Of a DNA stretch of 64,000 nucleotides, positions 10,576-21,081 are shown piece after piece; position 1 is the stretch's first letter, and each line of letters starts with the position of its first letter. The notes beneath the pieces were generated by a model, which was not told where the DNA came from, made no database searches, and saw only the letters and a program-made list of their open reading frames with translations. The position numbers were made by a program, and so were the translations under genes. Source of the DNA: an uncultured Hungatella sp. (GTDB lineage Bacteria > Bacillota > Clostridia > Lachnospirales > Lachnospiraceae); the NCBI GenBank assembly GCA_947089145.1, contig CAMUJH010000012.1, positions 20,159 through 84,158 on the forward strand, in the 5' to 3' direction.

Positions 10576-12012
10576 ATGAAGAAGACTAAAATTATTTGTA
10601 CTATGGGGCCGAACTCGGATGATAGGCAGGTAATGACTGACCTGGCTCTTAACGGGATGGACATTGCAAGGTTTAATTTTTCACATGGGGATTATGAGGA
10701 GCAGAGAGCGCGGCTGGAACAGCTGAAAAGCGTCAGGGAAGAATTGGATCTTCCCATTGCGGCCTTGCTGGACACCAAGGGGCCTGAGATCCGGACAGGA
10801 CTTTTGAAAGACGAAAAGAAGGTGATGCTGACAGAAGGACAGGAGTTTACTTTGACTACCAGGAAGGTAGAGGGAGATGAAACTATCGGGCACATTAACT
10901 ATGCCGGCCTTCCGGAGGACGTGGCAAAGGGAAACCGGATTTTAATTGATGACGGCCTTATTGAGCTGAACGTAGAAAAGGTGGAGGGGACAGAGATCTA
11001 CTGCACCGTTATCAACGGCGGGGAGCTTGGACAGAGAAAAGGAGTCAATGTGCCCAATGTGAAGGTAAAGCTTCCGGCTCTTACAGAGAAAGACAAGGAA
11101 GATATCTGGTTCGGCATTGAGGAAGGATTCGATTTCATTGCGGCTTCCTTTGTGCGGAATGCGGATGCCATCATAGAGATAAAGCAGATGCTTGATGTGG
11201 CAGGCGCCAACCTTAAGGTCATTGCCAAGATTGAGAACGCAGAGGGAATTGAGAATATAGATTCCATTATTGCTGCCAGCGACGGAATTATGGTGGCCCG
11301 CGGCGACATGGGAGTGGAGATTCCGGCGGAGCGGGTTCCCTACATTCAGAAGGAGATTATCCGCAAATGCAACGAAGCCAGCAAGCCGGTGATCACGGCG
11401 ACTCAGATGCTGGATTCCATGATACGCAATCCCCGTCCAACCAGGGCCGAAGTTACGGATGTGGCTAATGCGGTGTATGACGGAACCGATGCGGTAATGC
11501 TGTCAGGGGAGACTGCCATGGGCAAGTACCCTGTAGAGGCTTTAAAGATGATGGCCCAGATTGCGGAGGAGACGGAAAAGCATCTGGACTACAATTCATA
11601 CCGCAGACGCAATGTTTCGGCGGAGAACCTGAGGAAGATTTCCAATGCCGTATGTTTTTCTTCCGTATCTACGGCTCATGACCTGGACGCCAAAGCCATT
11701 GTGGCTCCCAGCATCAGCGGCTTTACGGCAGGGCTGCTTTCCAAGTATCGTCCAGGCGTTCGGATTATCGGTATGTCCCCCAGCGCCACTGCGGTCCGGC
11801 AGATGCAGATTATGTGGGGAGTAACGCCCTTCCTGGCAAAGAGGGCGGAGTCTACGGATATTCTTATTGCTTCTTCTGTAGATTTGCTGCGGCAGAAAGG
11901 AATTCTGGAGTCAGGTGATGTGGTAGTGGTCACTGCGGGAGTCGTAAGTCATGAGAGGCGCCATGAACCGGCTCAGGATACCAATATTATGAGGGTTGTG
12001 AATATTTTATAA
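10576..12012 (+). CDS. pyk: Pyruvate kinase
   Basis: The 478-residue enzyme transfers phosphate from phosphoenolpyruvate to ADP in glycolysis. Visible motifs are KIICTMGPNSDD at the N-terminus, LDTKGPEIRTG at about 71-81, the active-site lysine region VIAKIENAEG, MVARGDMGVEIP, and TATQMLDSM with the metal and substrate residues. The protein stops after the allosteric C domain, so it lacks the extra PEP-utiliser-like domain found in longer Firmicute versions. The start at 10576 is preceded by GGAGG with a 5-nt spacing; the ATG at 10564 overlaps that ribosome site and is rejected. Confidence 0.95.
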   Translation: MKKTKIICTMGPNSDDRQVMTDLALNGMDIARFNFSHGDYEEQRARLEQLKSVREELDLPIAALLDTKGPEIRTGLLKDEKKVMLTEGQEFTLTTRKVEGDETIGHINYAGLPEDVAKGNRILIDDGLIELNVEKVEGTEIYCTVINGGELGQRKGVNVPNVKVKLPALTEKDKEDIWFGIEEGFDFIAASFVRNADAIIEIKQMLDVAGANLKVIAKIENAEGIENIDSIIAASDGIMVARGDMGVEIPAERVPYIQKEIIRKCNEASKPVITATQMLDSMIRNPRPTRAEVTDVANAVYDGTDAVMLSGETAMGKYPVEALKMMAQIAEETEKHLDYNSYRRRNVSAENLRKISNAVCFSSVSTAHDLDAKAIVAPSISGFTAGLLSKYRPGVRIIGMSPSATAVRQMQIMWGVTPFLAKRAESTDILIASSVDLLRQKGILESGDVVVVTAGVVSHERRHEPAQDTNIMRVVNIL

Positions 12013-12029
12013 TATATTGTAAAAAGTAC

Positions 12030-12059
12030 TGGACAAAGAAGTCTGCTATCAGGTACAAT
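12030..12059 (+). promoter_or_regulatory. Probable promoter for lysA
   Basis: TGGACA (12030-12035), 18 bp, TACAAT (12054-12059) lies about 100 bp upstream of lysA. The 150-bp pyk-lysA spacer shows no structure long enough for a lysine riboswitch. Confidence 0.45.
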
Positions 12060-12162
12060 GTGTCATCATTGCATCTGAAGATGGCAGGCTTTTTGCTGTA
12101 GGAATGAATTTACTATAAAGATCCCAGGCAGAAAATGCAGGGAGAAAAGAGGACGAGGGATT

Positions 12163-13437
12163 ATGGAAAAGAAACCATTTGTGACACTGGAGAAACTGCA
12201 GGAGATTGTGAAAGATTACCCGACCCCTTTCCATCTGTATGACGAAAAGGGAATTCGGGAAAATGCAAGAAGGCTTAAGGAGGCATTTGCCTGGAATCAT
12301 GGGTTTAAAGAGTATTTCGCCGTGAAGGCTACTCCCAATCCATTTATATTAAAGATTCTTAAAGAGGAGGGATGCGGGACGGACTGCTCTTCCCTGACAG
12401 AGCTGATGATGTCAGATGCCTGCGGATTTGGAGGGAAAGAAATCATGTTTTCGTCCAATGATACGCCCCTGGAAGAGTTTCGGTTTGCCAATGATCTGGG
12501 TGCCATTATAAATCTGGATGACTTTACGCATATTCAGTGTGTGGAGGAGACTTTGGGGAAGATTCCGGAAACCATTTGCTGCAGATATAATCCGGGAGGC
12601 GTGTTCAAGATCAGCAATGACATTATGGACAATCCGGGAGATTCCAAATACGGCATGACCACGGAGCAGATGTTCCAGGCATTTAAGATATTGAAAGAAA
12701 AAGGAGCGAAGTATTTCGGCATCCACGCTTTTTTAGCCAGCAATACAGTGACTAACGAATATTATCCCATGCTGGCAAAAGTATTGTTTGAGCTGGCTGT
12801 AAGACTTCATGAGGAAGTTGGCGCGGATATTCGCTTTATCAATCTGTCAGGCGGAGTCGGAGTTCCCTACCGCCCTGACCAGGAGCCTAATGATATCAAG
12901 GTTATTGGTGACGGCGTGCGGAAAGTATATGAGCAGGTTCTGGTTCCGGCAGGGATGGGAGACGTGGCGCTGTTTACAGAACTGGGGCGGTTTATGCTGG
13001 CGCCTTACGGATGCCTTGTGACAAAAGCGATTCATGAGAAGCATACCCATAAGGAATATATAGGAGTAGACGCCTGTGCCGTAAACCTGATGCGGCCAGC
13101 GGTTTATGGCGCGTATCACCATATTACCGTGGCGGGAAAAGAGGACAGAGATTGTGACCATATCTATGACGTGGTGGGATCTTTGTGTGAAAACTGTGAT
13201 AAATTTGCTATTGACAGAAAGCTGCCGCAGATTGAAAAGGGCGATTTGCTGGTGATTCATGACACGGGAGCCCACGGGTTTTCTATGGGATATAATTACA
13301 ATGGAAAGCTAAAATCAGCGGAGCTGCTTTTAAAGGAGGACGGTTCTGTAGAGATGATACGAAGGGCGGAGACTCCAAAGGATTATTTTGCTACGTTTGA
13401 CTTCAGCAGTGTAATGGGGAAATACGGAGAGCGGTAA
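12163..13437 (+). CDS. lysA: Diaminopimelate decarboxylase
   Basis: The 424-residue, PLP-dependent, alanine-racemase-fold enzyme converts meso-diaminopimelate to lysine plus CO2. The PLP lysine is in EYFAVKATPNP (Lys55). Other family signatures are the glycine-rich NLSGGVGVPYRPDQ and the C-terminal SLCENCDKFA, which fits the CENxD motif that contributes across the dimer interface, and a final GAHGFSMGYNYN. It stands alone here, not beside other lysine genes. Confidence 0.93.
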   Translation: MEKKPFVTLEKLQEIVKDYPTPFHLYDEKGIRENARRLKEAFAWNHGFKEYFAVKATPNPFILKILKEEGCGTDCSSLTELMMSDACGFGGKEIMFSSNDTPLEEFRFANDLGAIINLDDFTHIQCVEETLGKIPETICCRYNPGGVFKISNDIMDNPGDSKYGMTTEQMFQAFKILKEKGAKYFGIHAFLASNTVTNEYYPMLAKVLFELAVRLHEEVGADIRFINLSGGVGVPYRPDQEPNDIKVIGDGVRKVYEQVLVPAGMGDVALFTELGRFMLAPYGCLVTKAIHEKHTHKEYIGVDACAVNLMRPAVYGAYHHITVAGKEDRDCDHIYDVVGSLCENCDKFAIDRKLPQIEKGDLLVIHDTGAHGFSMGYNYNGKLKSAELLLKEDGSVEMIRRAETPKDYFATFDFSSVMGKYGER

Positions 13438-13600
13438 GAGATTTGTAAGGAAACCGAAAGGCGGGCTTACGAAAAAAGGACAGAAAAGCTGCACAGCGGA
13501 GGAAGGTGGTTTCAGGGATTTTCCTCTGCTGCCTGCCTGCTTTGGAAAAAATGGGAAGCGGGCTGAAAAAGGGAGAAAGTCTGGCAAAAGACAGAAAAAT

Positions 13601-13636
13601 CCCCGTATCCAGGTGATACGGGGGAACACTTTTTCT
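13601..13636 (+). terminator. Intrinsic terminator after lysA
   Basis: The 9-bp stem CCCCGTATC/GATACGGGG is followed by a T-rich run. The rest of the 13438-13907 spacer (470 bp) holds nothing else recognised. Confidence 0.75.
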
Positions 13637-13907
13637 TTAGGATTAGGATTAAAAGGATTAAGGATTTAATAATTGTGCATTTCTTATGGTCATAGTATAA
13701 CACAGGGAGCGGGAAAATGTTTGTATAATGTTTGAATAGATTATGAAGAAATTCTTAAGGTTACACAGATGGCGCACAGACGGCAGAAACGGATAAGACG
13801 GGATATGGTAGTCGGCAGAAGGATGCGATGACAGAGAGGAAACGCCCAGGCATAGACTCCTGAACGGATACATATTTTGGAAGAAAGAACGCTGTTAAAG
13901 AGGTTTT

Positions 13908-15632
13908 ATGCAGAATCAGAAGATGGAGAATATACTGAATCTGGCTCTTGAGGCCACGCCGGAGGAAATAGAGAGGTCGGAGACACTGGCCATAGGATAT
14001 GATCCTGCAGAGAAAACGTGGGAAGTGATTGTGAAGCATTCGCAGCCCCTTAGTGGGCTGGAGCAGATGGGAGTGAGGCAGACAGAGCTGTTAAATCAGT
14101 ATTCTATCCTTACGGTTCCAGAGTCAAAACTTGAAGAAATAAGCAGGCTGAATCAGGTGGAATATATTGAAAAACCAAAGAGGCTGTACTTTTCCGTAGG
14201 GGTGGGAAAGACGGCCTCTTGCATTTCCTATGTCCAGGCCGAAGGCAGCAGCTATGGGCCGTATTTGACAGGGCGGGGGTGCCTGGTAGCGGTGATTGAT
14301 TCAGGGATTGATTATTACCATGATGATTTCCGCAGCGAGGACGGGAGCACCAGGATCGTGGAATTGTGGGATCAGACGCTTGATAGGATTTTTACGGAAC
14401 AGGAGATAAACGAGGCGCTTAGTCAAGGAAGCCGCAGGGAGGCGAGAAGGGTTGTTCCAAGCGTGGACGGAAGCGGCCATGGGACGGCAGTGGCAGGGAT
14501 TGCTGCGGGAAACGGGAGGGGCAGCCAGAGTCAGAGCCAATACCGGGGAGTGGCGTTTGAAAGCCGTCTTTTGGTGGTAAAACTTGGAAGAGCCGATCCT
14601 TTAGGATTTCCAAGAACGACAGAATTAATGAAGGCATTGGATTATGTGGTGCGGCGGGCTGCAGAGATTGGGATGCCGGTATCGGTTAATGTGAGTATCG
14701 GCAATACGTACGGCTCTCACGACGGAACCAGCCTTTTGGAGACTTACATTGACGGGATTTCCAATTATGGAAGAAATGTCATTGTAATTGGTTCAGGAAA
14801 TGAGGCAAGAAGCGGAGGCCATGCTTCAGGAGTTCTGGCAATGGGCAATTCTGTTAATGTGGAACTGTCCGTTGCCCCGTATGAAAGCGGAATAACAGTT
14901 CAGCTGTGGAAGCATTGTGTGGATGATTTTTCCATTACTCTGGTGACTCCGTCAGGGGATATTCTGGGGCCTTTGCCGCCGGTGATTGGCCCGCAGACTT
15001 ATAATTACGAAAGCACCAGAATTCTTTTATATTACGGAGAGCCAGGCCCTTACAGTAAAGCCCAAGAGATTTATTTTGATTTTATCCCTCTTCATCGGGA
15101 CTATCTGCAGAGCGGAATATGGGTGTTCCATTTAACGCCAAGGAAAATTATTCAGGGAAATTATGATTTTTGGCTGCCGTCATCGACCATATTAAACAAC
15201 TCTACCTATTTTTTACAGTCAACACCAGATACCACGTTGACAATTCCGTCTACAGCCTCTATGGCCATAACAGTGGGGGCCTATAACAGTAATTATCAGA
15301 CGTATGCTGACTTTTCGGGACGGGGATTCACCAGAGTGACGAATCAGGTCAAGCCGGATATTGCGGCGCCGGGAGTGGGGATCATGGCGCCTAAAAGTGG
15401 AGGAGGGTATGAGGCGGTGACCGGTACATCCTTTGCTGCCCCTTTTGTGACTGGAAGCGGGGCGCTGCTGATGCAGTGGGGGATTGTGGAAGGGAGAGAT
15501 GAATTTTTATATGGGGAGAAATTGAAGGCGTATCTGATGCGGGGAGCCAGGCAGATTCCGGGGTATAATGTGTGGCCGAATCCTCAGCTTGGCTGGGGGA
15601 CTTTGTGTTTGCGGGATAGTTTGCCTGTGTAA
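13908..15632 (+). CDS. S8 subtilisin-family serine protease, Csp-like
   Basis: The 574-residue protein has an intact catalytic triad: Asp131 in VAVIDSGID, His191 in GSGHGTAVAG and Ser508 in TGTSFAAPF. A long insertion of about 150 residues lies between the oxyanion-hole Asn region (SGNEARSGG) and the Ser motif, consistent with the jelly-roll insertion of clostridial Csp proteases. No signal peptide is seen; residues 1-90 look like a prodomain. Csp homologues process spore cortex-lytic enzymes, but this family also includes vegetative members, so the role is uncertain. Its last 12-13 codons are found again at 29543-29590. Confidence 0.88.
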   Translation: MQNQKMENILNLALEATPEEIERSETLAIGYDPAEKTWEVIVKHSQPLSGLEQMGVRQTELLNQYSILTVPESKLEEISRLNQVEYIEKPKRLYFSVGVGKTASCISYVQAEGSSYGPYLTGRGCLVAVIDSGIDYYHDDFRSEDGSTRIVELWDQTLDRIFTEQEINEALSQGSRREARRVVPSVDGSGHGTAVAGIAAGNGRGSQSQSQYRGVAFESRLLVVKLGRADPLGFPRTTELMKALDYVVRRAAEIGMPVSVNVSIGNTYGSHDGTSLLETYIDGISNYGRNVIVIGSGNEARSGGHASGVLAMGNSVNVELSVAPYESGITVQLWKHCVDDFSITLVTPSGDILGPLPPVIGPQTYNYESTRILLYYGEPGPYSKAQEIYFDFIPLHRDYLQSGIWVFHLTPRKIIQGNYDFWLPSSTILNNSTYFLQSTPDTTLTIPSTASMAITVGAYNSNYQTYADFSGRGFTRVTNQVKPDIAAPGVGIMAPKSGGGYEAVTGTSFAAPFVTGSGALLMQWGIVEGRDEFLYGEKLKAYLMRGARQIPGYNVWPNPQLGWGTLCLRDSLPV

Positions 15633-15791
15633 TTAAAAATTTGATGTCGATGTAACCTGTGTTATCAGAAATTTCCGATAAGGGAGTAGAGTGCTGTATT
15701 TTGGAATCTCCGGAAGAAATCACTGGAATAAAGAAAATAAGGGAAAACAGGATGATTTTTTGTCCTTTCCGGTTATCCGGCCACATATTTT

Positions 15792-16437
<646 letters not shown>

Positions 16438-16441
16438 AAGT

Positions 16442-16771
16442 GTGAAGGAAACCATCAGGCTTTCCCTGGCGGCTGCCGTGCTGTTTACCATAGGAGTTAC
16501 AACCATAGTCATGATATGGCCGGAACCGTTTATCCGGATATTCAACGCGGACCAGGAGCTGATTCACATGGGAAAGGGGATGCTGCGGATCTATGTGGCG
16601 GGAATGTTTGTTCGTCATACTGATTCCTTTGATCTACATGCTGCCAGTATTGCTGCCATGGGGAGTCATGGCGGTAGTTTTAGCGGAGCCGGCGGCCGAT
16701 CTGATAACTACGGGAACAAATGCCGTCTATTTTAGATGCTTTATCAGGAAGAAACTGAAAGGAGAAAAACG

Positions 16772-16781
<10 letters not shown>
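16442..16781 (+). pseudogene. MATE efflux protein C-terminal remnant
   Basis: The frame from 16442 encodes SLAAAVLFTIGVTTIVMIW and RIFNADQELIHMGKGMLRIY, typical of the last third of MepA-like MATE exporters. After MFV the homology moves to the frame opening at 16593 (LLPWGVMAVVLAEPAADL), ending in the usual basic tail. It lacks the N-terminal two thirds. A separate MATE N-terminal piece lies at 18066-18260. Confidence 0.65.
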
Positions 16782-17613
<832 letters not shown>

Positions 17614-17700
17614 GGAAAGTCTTGACAGGAAACGGTTCCTCACGGGGCAAAGCAGGTTTTGGTTAACGAAGTGACATTGGATATGAACAGGAGGGCGGAT

Positions 17701-17937
17701 ATGGGCATTGAGGAAGAGATACGAAGATGGCAGGATGGCGAATGTATGGAAACCATGCGTCAGGGCGGTTTTAAAGCCGGGGACAGGGTTGTGGATTCCG
17801 GCTGTGGTATCGGCAACTACACGTTTCCTTTATCCAGGGTAGTACGGGAAAAGGGGGAAGTTTATGCCGTGGATGTGGACCGGTATGTGCTGGAGAGAAT
17901 CAGGGAGAGGGCAAAGAGCCGGCGGGCTCCATTTTGA
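17701..17937 (+). pseudogene. Class I SAM methyltransferase, N-terminal fragment
   Basis: The 78-residue frame begins after AGGAGGGCGGAT and contains the SAM-binding motif VVDSGCGIGNYTFPL and the acidic end of the next strand (VYAVDVDRY). It then stops, while normal members run over 180 residues. A short frame at about 17937-18040 (RYLGSSSEHLKDYERGDIYNL) may be further relict coding sequence. Confidence 0.6.
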
Positions 17938-18065
17938 GATGCATCGGTATCTGGGCAGTAGTTCGGAGCATTTAAAGGACTATGAACGGGGCGATATTTA
18001 TAATCTTAAAAGGTCGGCAGACAGAGACGCAGAGGGATGAAAGGCAGCGGTAAGGGGCTGGGGCT

Positions 18066-18260
18066 TTGGCGGCCGTAAGCGCTTCGGGTCCAATATCCAG
18101 CCTTATCGTCACTCTTTTTATGGGGCTCTCCGTTGGGGCCAAGGTGCTTTGTGACCAGTATGCCGGGGCGGGTAAGGACCGGGATTTAAGCGAGACTCTT
18201 CACACGGCGGTAGCGGTTACCGCTTGGGCAGGAACTGTCCTGGGCGCTGTTCAGCGCGCT
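18066..18260 (+). pseudogene. MATE efflux protein N-terminal remnant
   Basis: The encoded peptide AVSASGPISSLIVTLF and GLSVGAKVLCDQYAGAG matches the first membrane helices of MATE exporters (the usual G-x-G-x-x-V region after helix 1). The homology dissolves by about 18260, just before the second operator-promoter module. No start codon with a ribosome site is convincing. Confidence 0.6.
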
Positions 18261-18291
18261 GATCTCCGTTTATCTCATCATTATTTAATTG

Positions 18292-18392
18292 AAAACGGCA
18301 TTTACATTTTTCCTGCTGTCAGACGGCAAATATGTAAACGGCGTTACATACGGCCTCAAATCCCTTGCCAACAAGGGAAAATTTATTAAAAT
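18292..18392 (+). promoter_or_regulatory. Operator-promoter module, copy 2
   Basis: This is a diverged copy of the element at 15792-15892. An imperfect palindrome (arms from 18292 and ending near 18347) is followed by TTGCCA (18365-18370), a 16-bp spacer and TAAAAT (18387-18392). Every landmark is offset by exactly 2500 bp from copy 1, so the internal geometry is preserved while the loop and arms carry substitutions. Confidence 0.7.
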
Positions 18393-18434
18393 AAAGGTCA
18401 GATACGAACCAATAATCATGAGGAGGAGAAAAAA

Positions 18435-18644
18435 ATGTTCAAGTTCAAAAATGAAGCTTATAACGGCACATTCGATCCCACAGACAACCGGCTGGCCGCC
18501 ATAAAGGAGATGGGAAAGCTGAAGACACTTTCTTATGAAGAAAGATTAAAAACACTTAGAGATTCCGGCTTCTGTTCCTTTAACTGGACAGACAAACTGC
18601 TGGGAACGGCAGACCGGTTATCACAACCGCGCAGTGTTTCTTAA
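18435..18644 (+). pseudogene. Truncated ORF of unknown family behind promoter module copy 2
   Basis: ATG 18435 follows AGGAGGAG and encodes 69 residues (FKFKNEAYNGTFDPTDN near the start), so translation is plausible. Coding character seems to continue in another frame after 18615 (YHNRAVFLKALSHELAG), suggesting a frameshift or internal deletion in a once longer gene. The family is not recognised. Confidence 0.4.
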
Positions 18645-18717
18645 GGCGCTTTCCCACGAACTGGCAGGTGACGGGAGGCGGCGCGCGCTGTTATCTTAAT
18701 AGAAGGAGGTTCACAAT

Positions 18718-19824
18718 ATGTTATCAGATTCAAAATTAGGGTTCGGCCTTATGCGTCTTCCAAAGGATGGAGACGGAAATATTCTTCAGGAGGAAGTCAC
18801 CCGCATGGTGGACGCATTCATGAAATCAGGGATGAACTATTTTGACACAGCTTACGCCTACGGCGGAAGCGAGGCAGCCATGAGGAAGGCCCTGGTGGAG
18901 AGGTATCCCAGGGAGTCCTTCACCATCGCCGACAAGCTCCCGGCCTGGAAGCTGAAATCGGAAGAGGACGTGGAGAGGATCTTTAAGGAATCCATGGAAT
19001 TGTGCGGAGTGGATTATTTTGATTTTTACCTTCTCCACAGCGTGGAGGAAAGCCATCTTCCCACTTATGAAAACTATCACTGCTTTGAGTTCCTTCAGGA
19101 GATGAAGAGACAGGGGAAGATCCGGTATATTGGGTTTTCCTACCATGACAATGCCCGGCTTCTGGATCAGGTTCTGACGAAGCACCCGGAGATGGATTTT
19201 ATCCAGCTGCAGCTCAATTATCTGGATTGGGAGAACGGGGTGATCCAGTCCCGGAAGAACTACGAGACCGCCAGGAAGCACAACAAACCGGTGGTGGTTA
19301 TGGAGCCGGTGAAGGGCGGAACCCTGGCAGCCTTCCCGGAGGACATTGAAAAGATCTACAAAGATTATGCGCCGGAAAAATCCGCGGCGTCATGGGCTCT
19401 CCGGTACATAGGGTCCTTGGAGGGGGTCATGACGGTTCTGTCCGGCATGTCCAACGAGGAGCAGATGAGGGACAACCTTGATACGTTCGTGAATTTCCGG
19501 CCAATGGATGAGGAGGAGTACGGGCTTGTCCGCCAGGTGACATCAAAGGTGTTGTCCTTCCCCACCATTCCCTGCACAGGCTGCCGTTACTGCGTGCCGG
19601 GCTGTCCCATGAAGATCCAGATCCCGGATCTGTTCACGGCCTACAACAGCGCCAAGACCTACGGTTCCAACCGGAGATATGACACCTACTACAAGAATCA
19701 CACACAGGGCGACAACGGGACAGCTTCGGCCTGCATCGGATGCGGACAGTGTGAGGGAGTATGTCCCCAGCACTTGGAGATCATTTCCCTTCTGAAACAG
19801 GTTTCCGAAGAATTTGACGCCTGA
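18718..19824 (+). CDS. Aldo/keto reductase with C-terminal 4Fe-4S ferredoxin domain
   Basis: The 368-residue protein has an AKR TIM barrel at about 1-280: GFGLMRLP, the catalytic Asp/Tyr segment NYFDTAYAYGGSE, and a Lys in FTIADKL. A ferredoxin-like tail carries CTGCRYCVPGCP at about 283-294 and CIGCGQCEGVCP at about 341-352, enough Cys for two 4Fe-4S clusters. This is the common clostridial AKR-ferredoxin architecture, presumed to couple carbonyl/alcohol redox to low-potential carriers. GAAGGAGG precedes the start. It forms a likely operon with the alcohol-dehydrogenase-like gene and the AEC transporter. Confidence 0.9.
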   Translation: MLSDSKLGFGLMRLPKDGDGNILQEEVTRMVDAFMKSGMNYFDTAYAYGGSEAAMRKALVERYPRESFTIADKLPAWKLKSEEDVERIFKESMELCGVDYFDFYLLHSVEESHLPTYENYHCFEFLQEMKRQGKIRYIGFSYHDNARLLDQVLTKHPEMDFIQLQLNYLDWENGVIQSRKNYETARKHNKPVVVMEPVKGGTLAAFPEDIEKIYKDYAPEKSAASWALRYIGSLEGVMTVLSGMSNEEQMRDNLDTFVNFRPMDEEEYGLVRQVTSKVLSFPTIPCTGCRYCVPGCPMKIQIPDLFTAYNSAKTYGSNRRYDTYYKNHTQGDNGTASACIGCGQCEGVCPQHLEIISLLKQVSEEFDA

Positions 19825-19855
19825 CGTCCAATATGATTAAAGGAGAACAGAGAAC

Positions 19856-21001
19856 ATGATTAATTTTGAATATCAGAATCCCACCAGGATCATCTTTGGA
19901 CAGGGAGCGGTGAAGAAATTGAGCAGCGAGATCTTAAAGTACGGAAACAAGGTGCTGCTGGTATACGGAGGGAGAAGTTTGAAGGAAAGCGGAACCTACG
20001 ACCTGATCACGGACCAGCTTTCTAAGAACCAGATCACCTGGGCAGAGCTTCCGGGAGTGACCATCCCTTCCCTAAAGACCGTGTATGAGGGGATCCGCAT
20101 CGCCAAAGAAACCCATGTGGATATGGTCATCGGCATCGGCGGGGGCTGCTGCATAGACGTGGCAAAGTCCGTCGCCCTGGGCGCTGCCGGGGATGTGGAT
20201 ATCTGGGATGTGCTGGATCGGAAAATCCCCTGGACCGGCTGCGACGTGCTTCCCATCGGCGCTGTGGTAACCATCGCCGGGAGCGGCAGCGAGATTGACA
20301 ACCTGGAGACAGGAGTCCACGGAAGCATCGGAAGCTATGTAAAGACTTACCCTGCATTTTCCATCTTGGACCCGGATCTGACGGCCTCGGCTCCCTTTAA
20401 GCTGACGGCTTACCACGGCGTCTGCATCCTTATCCAGGCGTTGGAGCAGTATTTCTGCCAGACCCAGGACACACCCATCCAGGACGGATTTATCGAGACC
20501 ATCTGCCGGACCGTCATCTGTTCTCTGAAAATGCTGAAGAAAAATATGGACAATGTAAATGCCAGAGGCCAGCTTCTGTGGGCGGGAGCCCTGGTGACCA
20601 ACCGGATCCTGGGAAGGGGCAAGGAGGCGCCGTGGATGGCAGGCCCTCTGGGAAATCTTATTGAAGAGAAGGCAGGGCTGGACTATACCACAGCCATTGC
20701 CATCACATTTCCCAAATATATGAGGGTCTGCTATAAAGACTGTCTCCCCCTTTTCGTACAGTTTGCCATCAACGTGATGAACATCAACACGGAGAGGAAA
20801 TGTGACAATCAGATCGCCAAGGAAGGGGCGGAGGCCCTGCAGAAGATCTTTGACGACCTGGGCCTGGCCCACAGCTTAAGGGACTTAGGGAAGGACTTTA
20901 CGTCTTATGAGGAGTTCCAGGAGGAGATTGACGCGTATGCCGCCAAGGGGGTTATCTCAAAAGAGGATCTTCAGGAGATCGTTCAGATGTCAATCGGCTG
21001 A
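19856..21001 (+). CDS. Iron-containing alcohol dehydrogenase-family protein with all four metal ligands replaced
   Basis: The 381-residue protein matches the Fe-ADH (BdhA/YqhD-like) fold: FGQGAV near 15-20, the NAD(P)-binding GIGGGCCIDVAK at 93-104, and a helical C-terminal domain. An ungapped comparison with the conserved family segments (GVADxxxH...EQYF and WATH...ITH) puts Cys190, Gln194, Gly263 and Tyr277 at the positions of the usual Asp, His, His and His metal ligands. It may work without metal or be non-catalytic. It starts 31 bp after the AKR gene and is probably co-transcribed. Confidence 0.85.
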   Translation: MINFEYQNPTRIIFGQGAVKKLSSEILKYGNKVLLVYGGRSLKESGTYDLITDQLSKNQITWAELPGVTIPSLKTVYEGIRIAKETHVDMVIGIGGGCCIDVAKSVALGAAGDVDIWDVLDRKIPWTGCDVLPIGAVVTIAGSGSEIDNLETGVHGSIGSYVKTYPAFSILDPDLTASAPFKLTAYHGVCILIQALEQYFCQTQDTPIQDGFIETICRTVICSLKMLKKNMDNVNARGQLLWAGALVTNRILGRGKEAPWMAGPLGNLIEEKAGLDYTTAIAITFPKYMRVCYKDCLPLFVQFAINVMNINTERKCDNQIAKEGAEALQKIFDDLGLAHSLRDLGKDFTSYEEFQEEIDAYAAKGVISKEDLQEIVQMSIG

Positions 21002-21081
21002 CTGAGGCAGGCGGCGCTGCCATGGCCGCAAGGATGATGGAGAAAAGGACGCTGCTATGTTAGAATAAGGAGTGATAAATA

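Noticed and set aside
12013-12162. A lysine riboswitch upstream of lysA
   Set aside because: The spacer is only 150 bp, with no multi-helix L-box pattern and no terminator before the gene.
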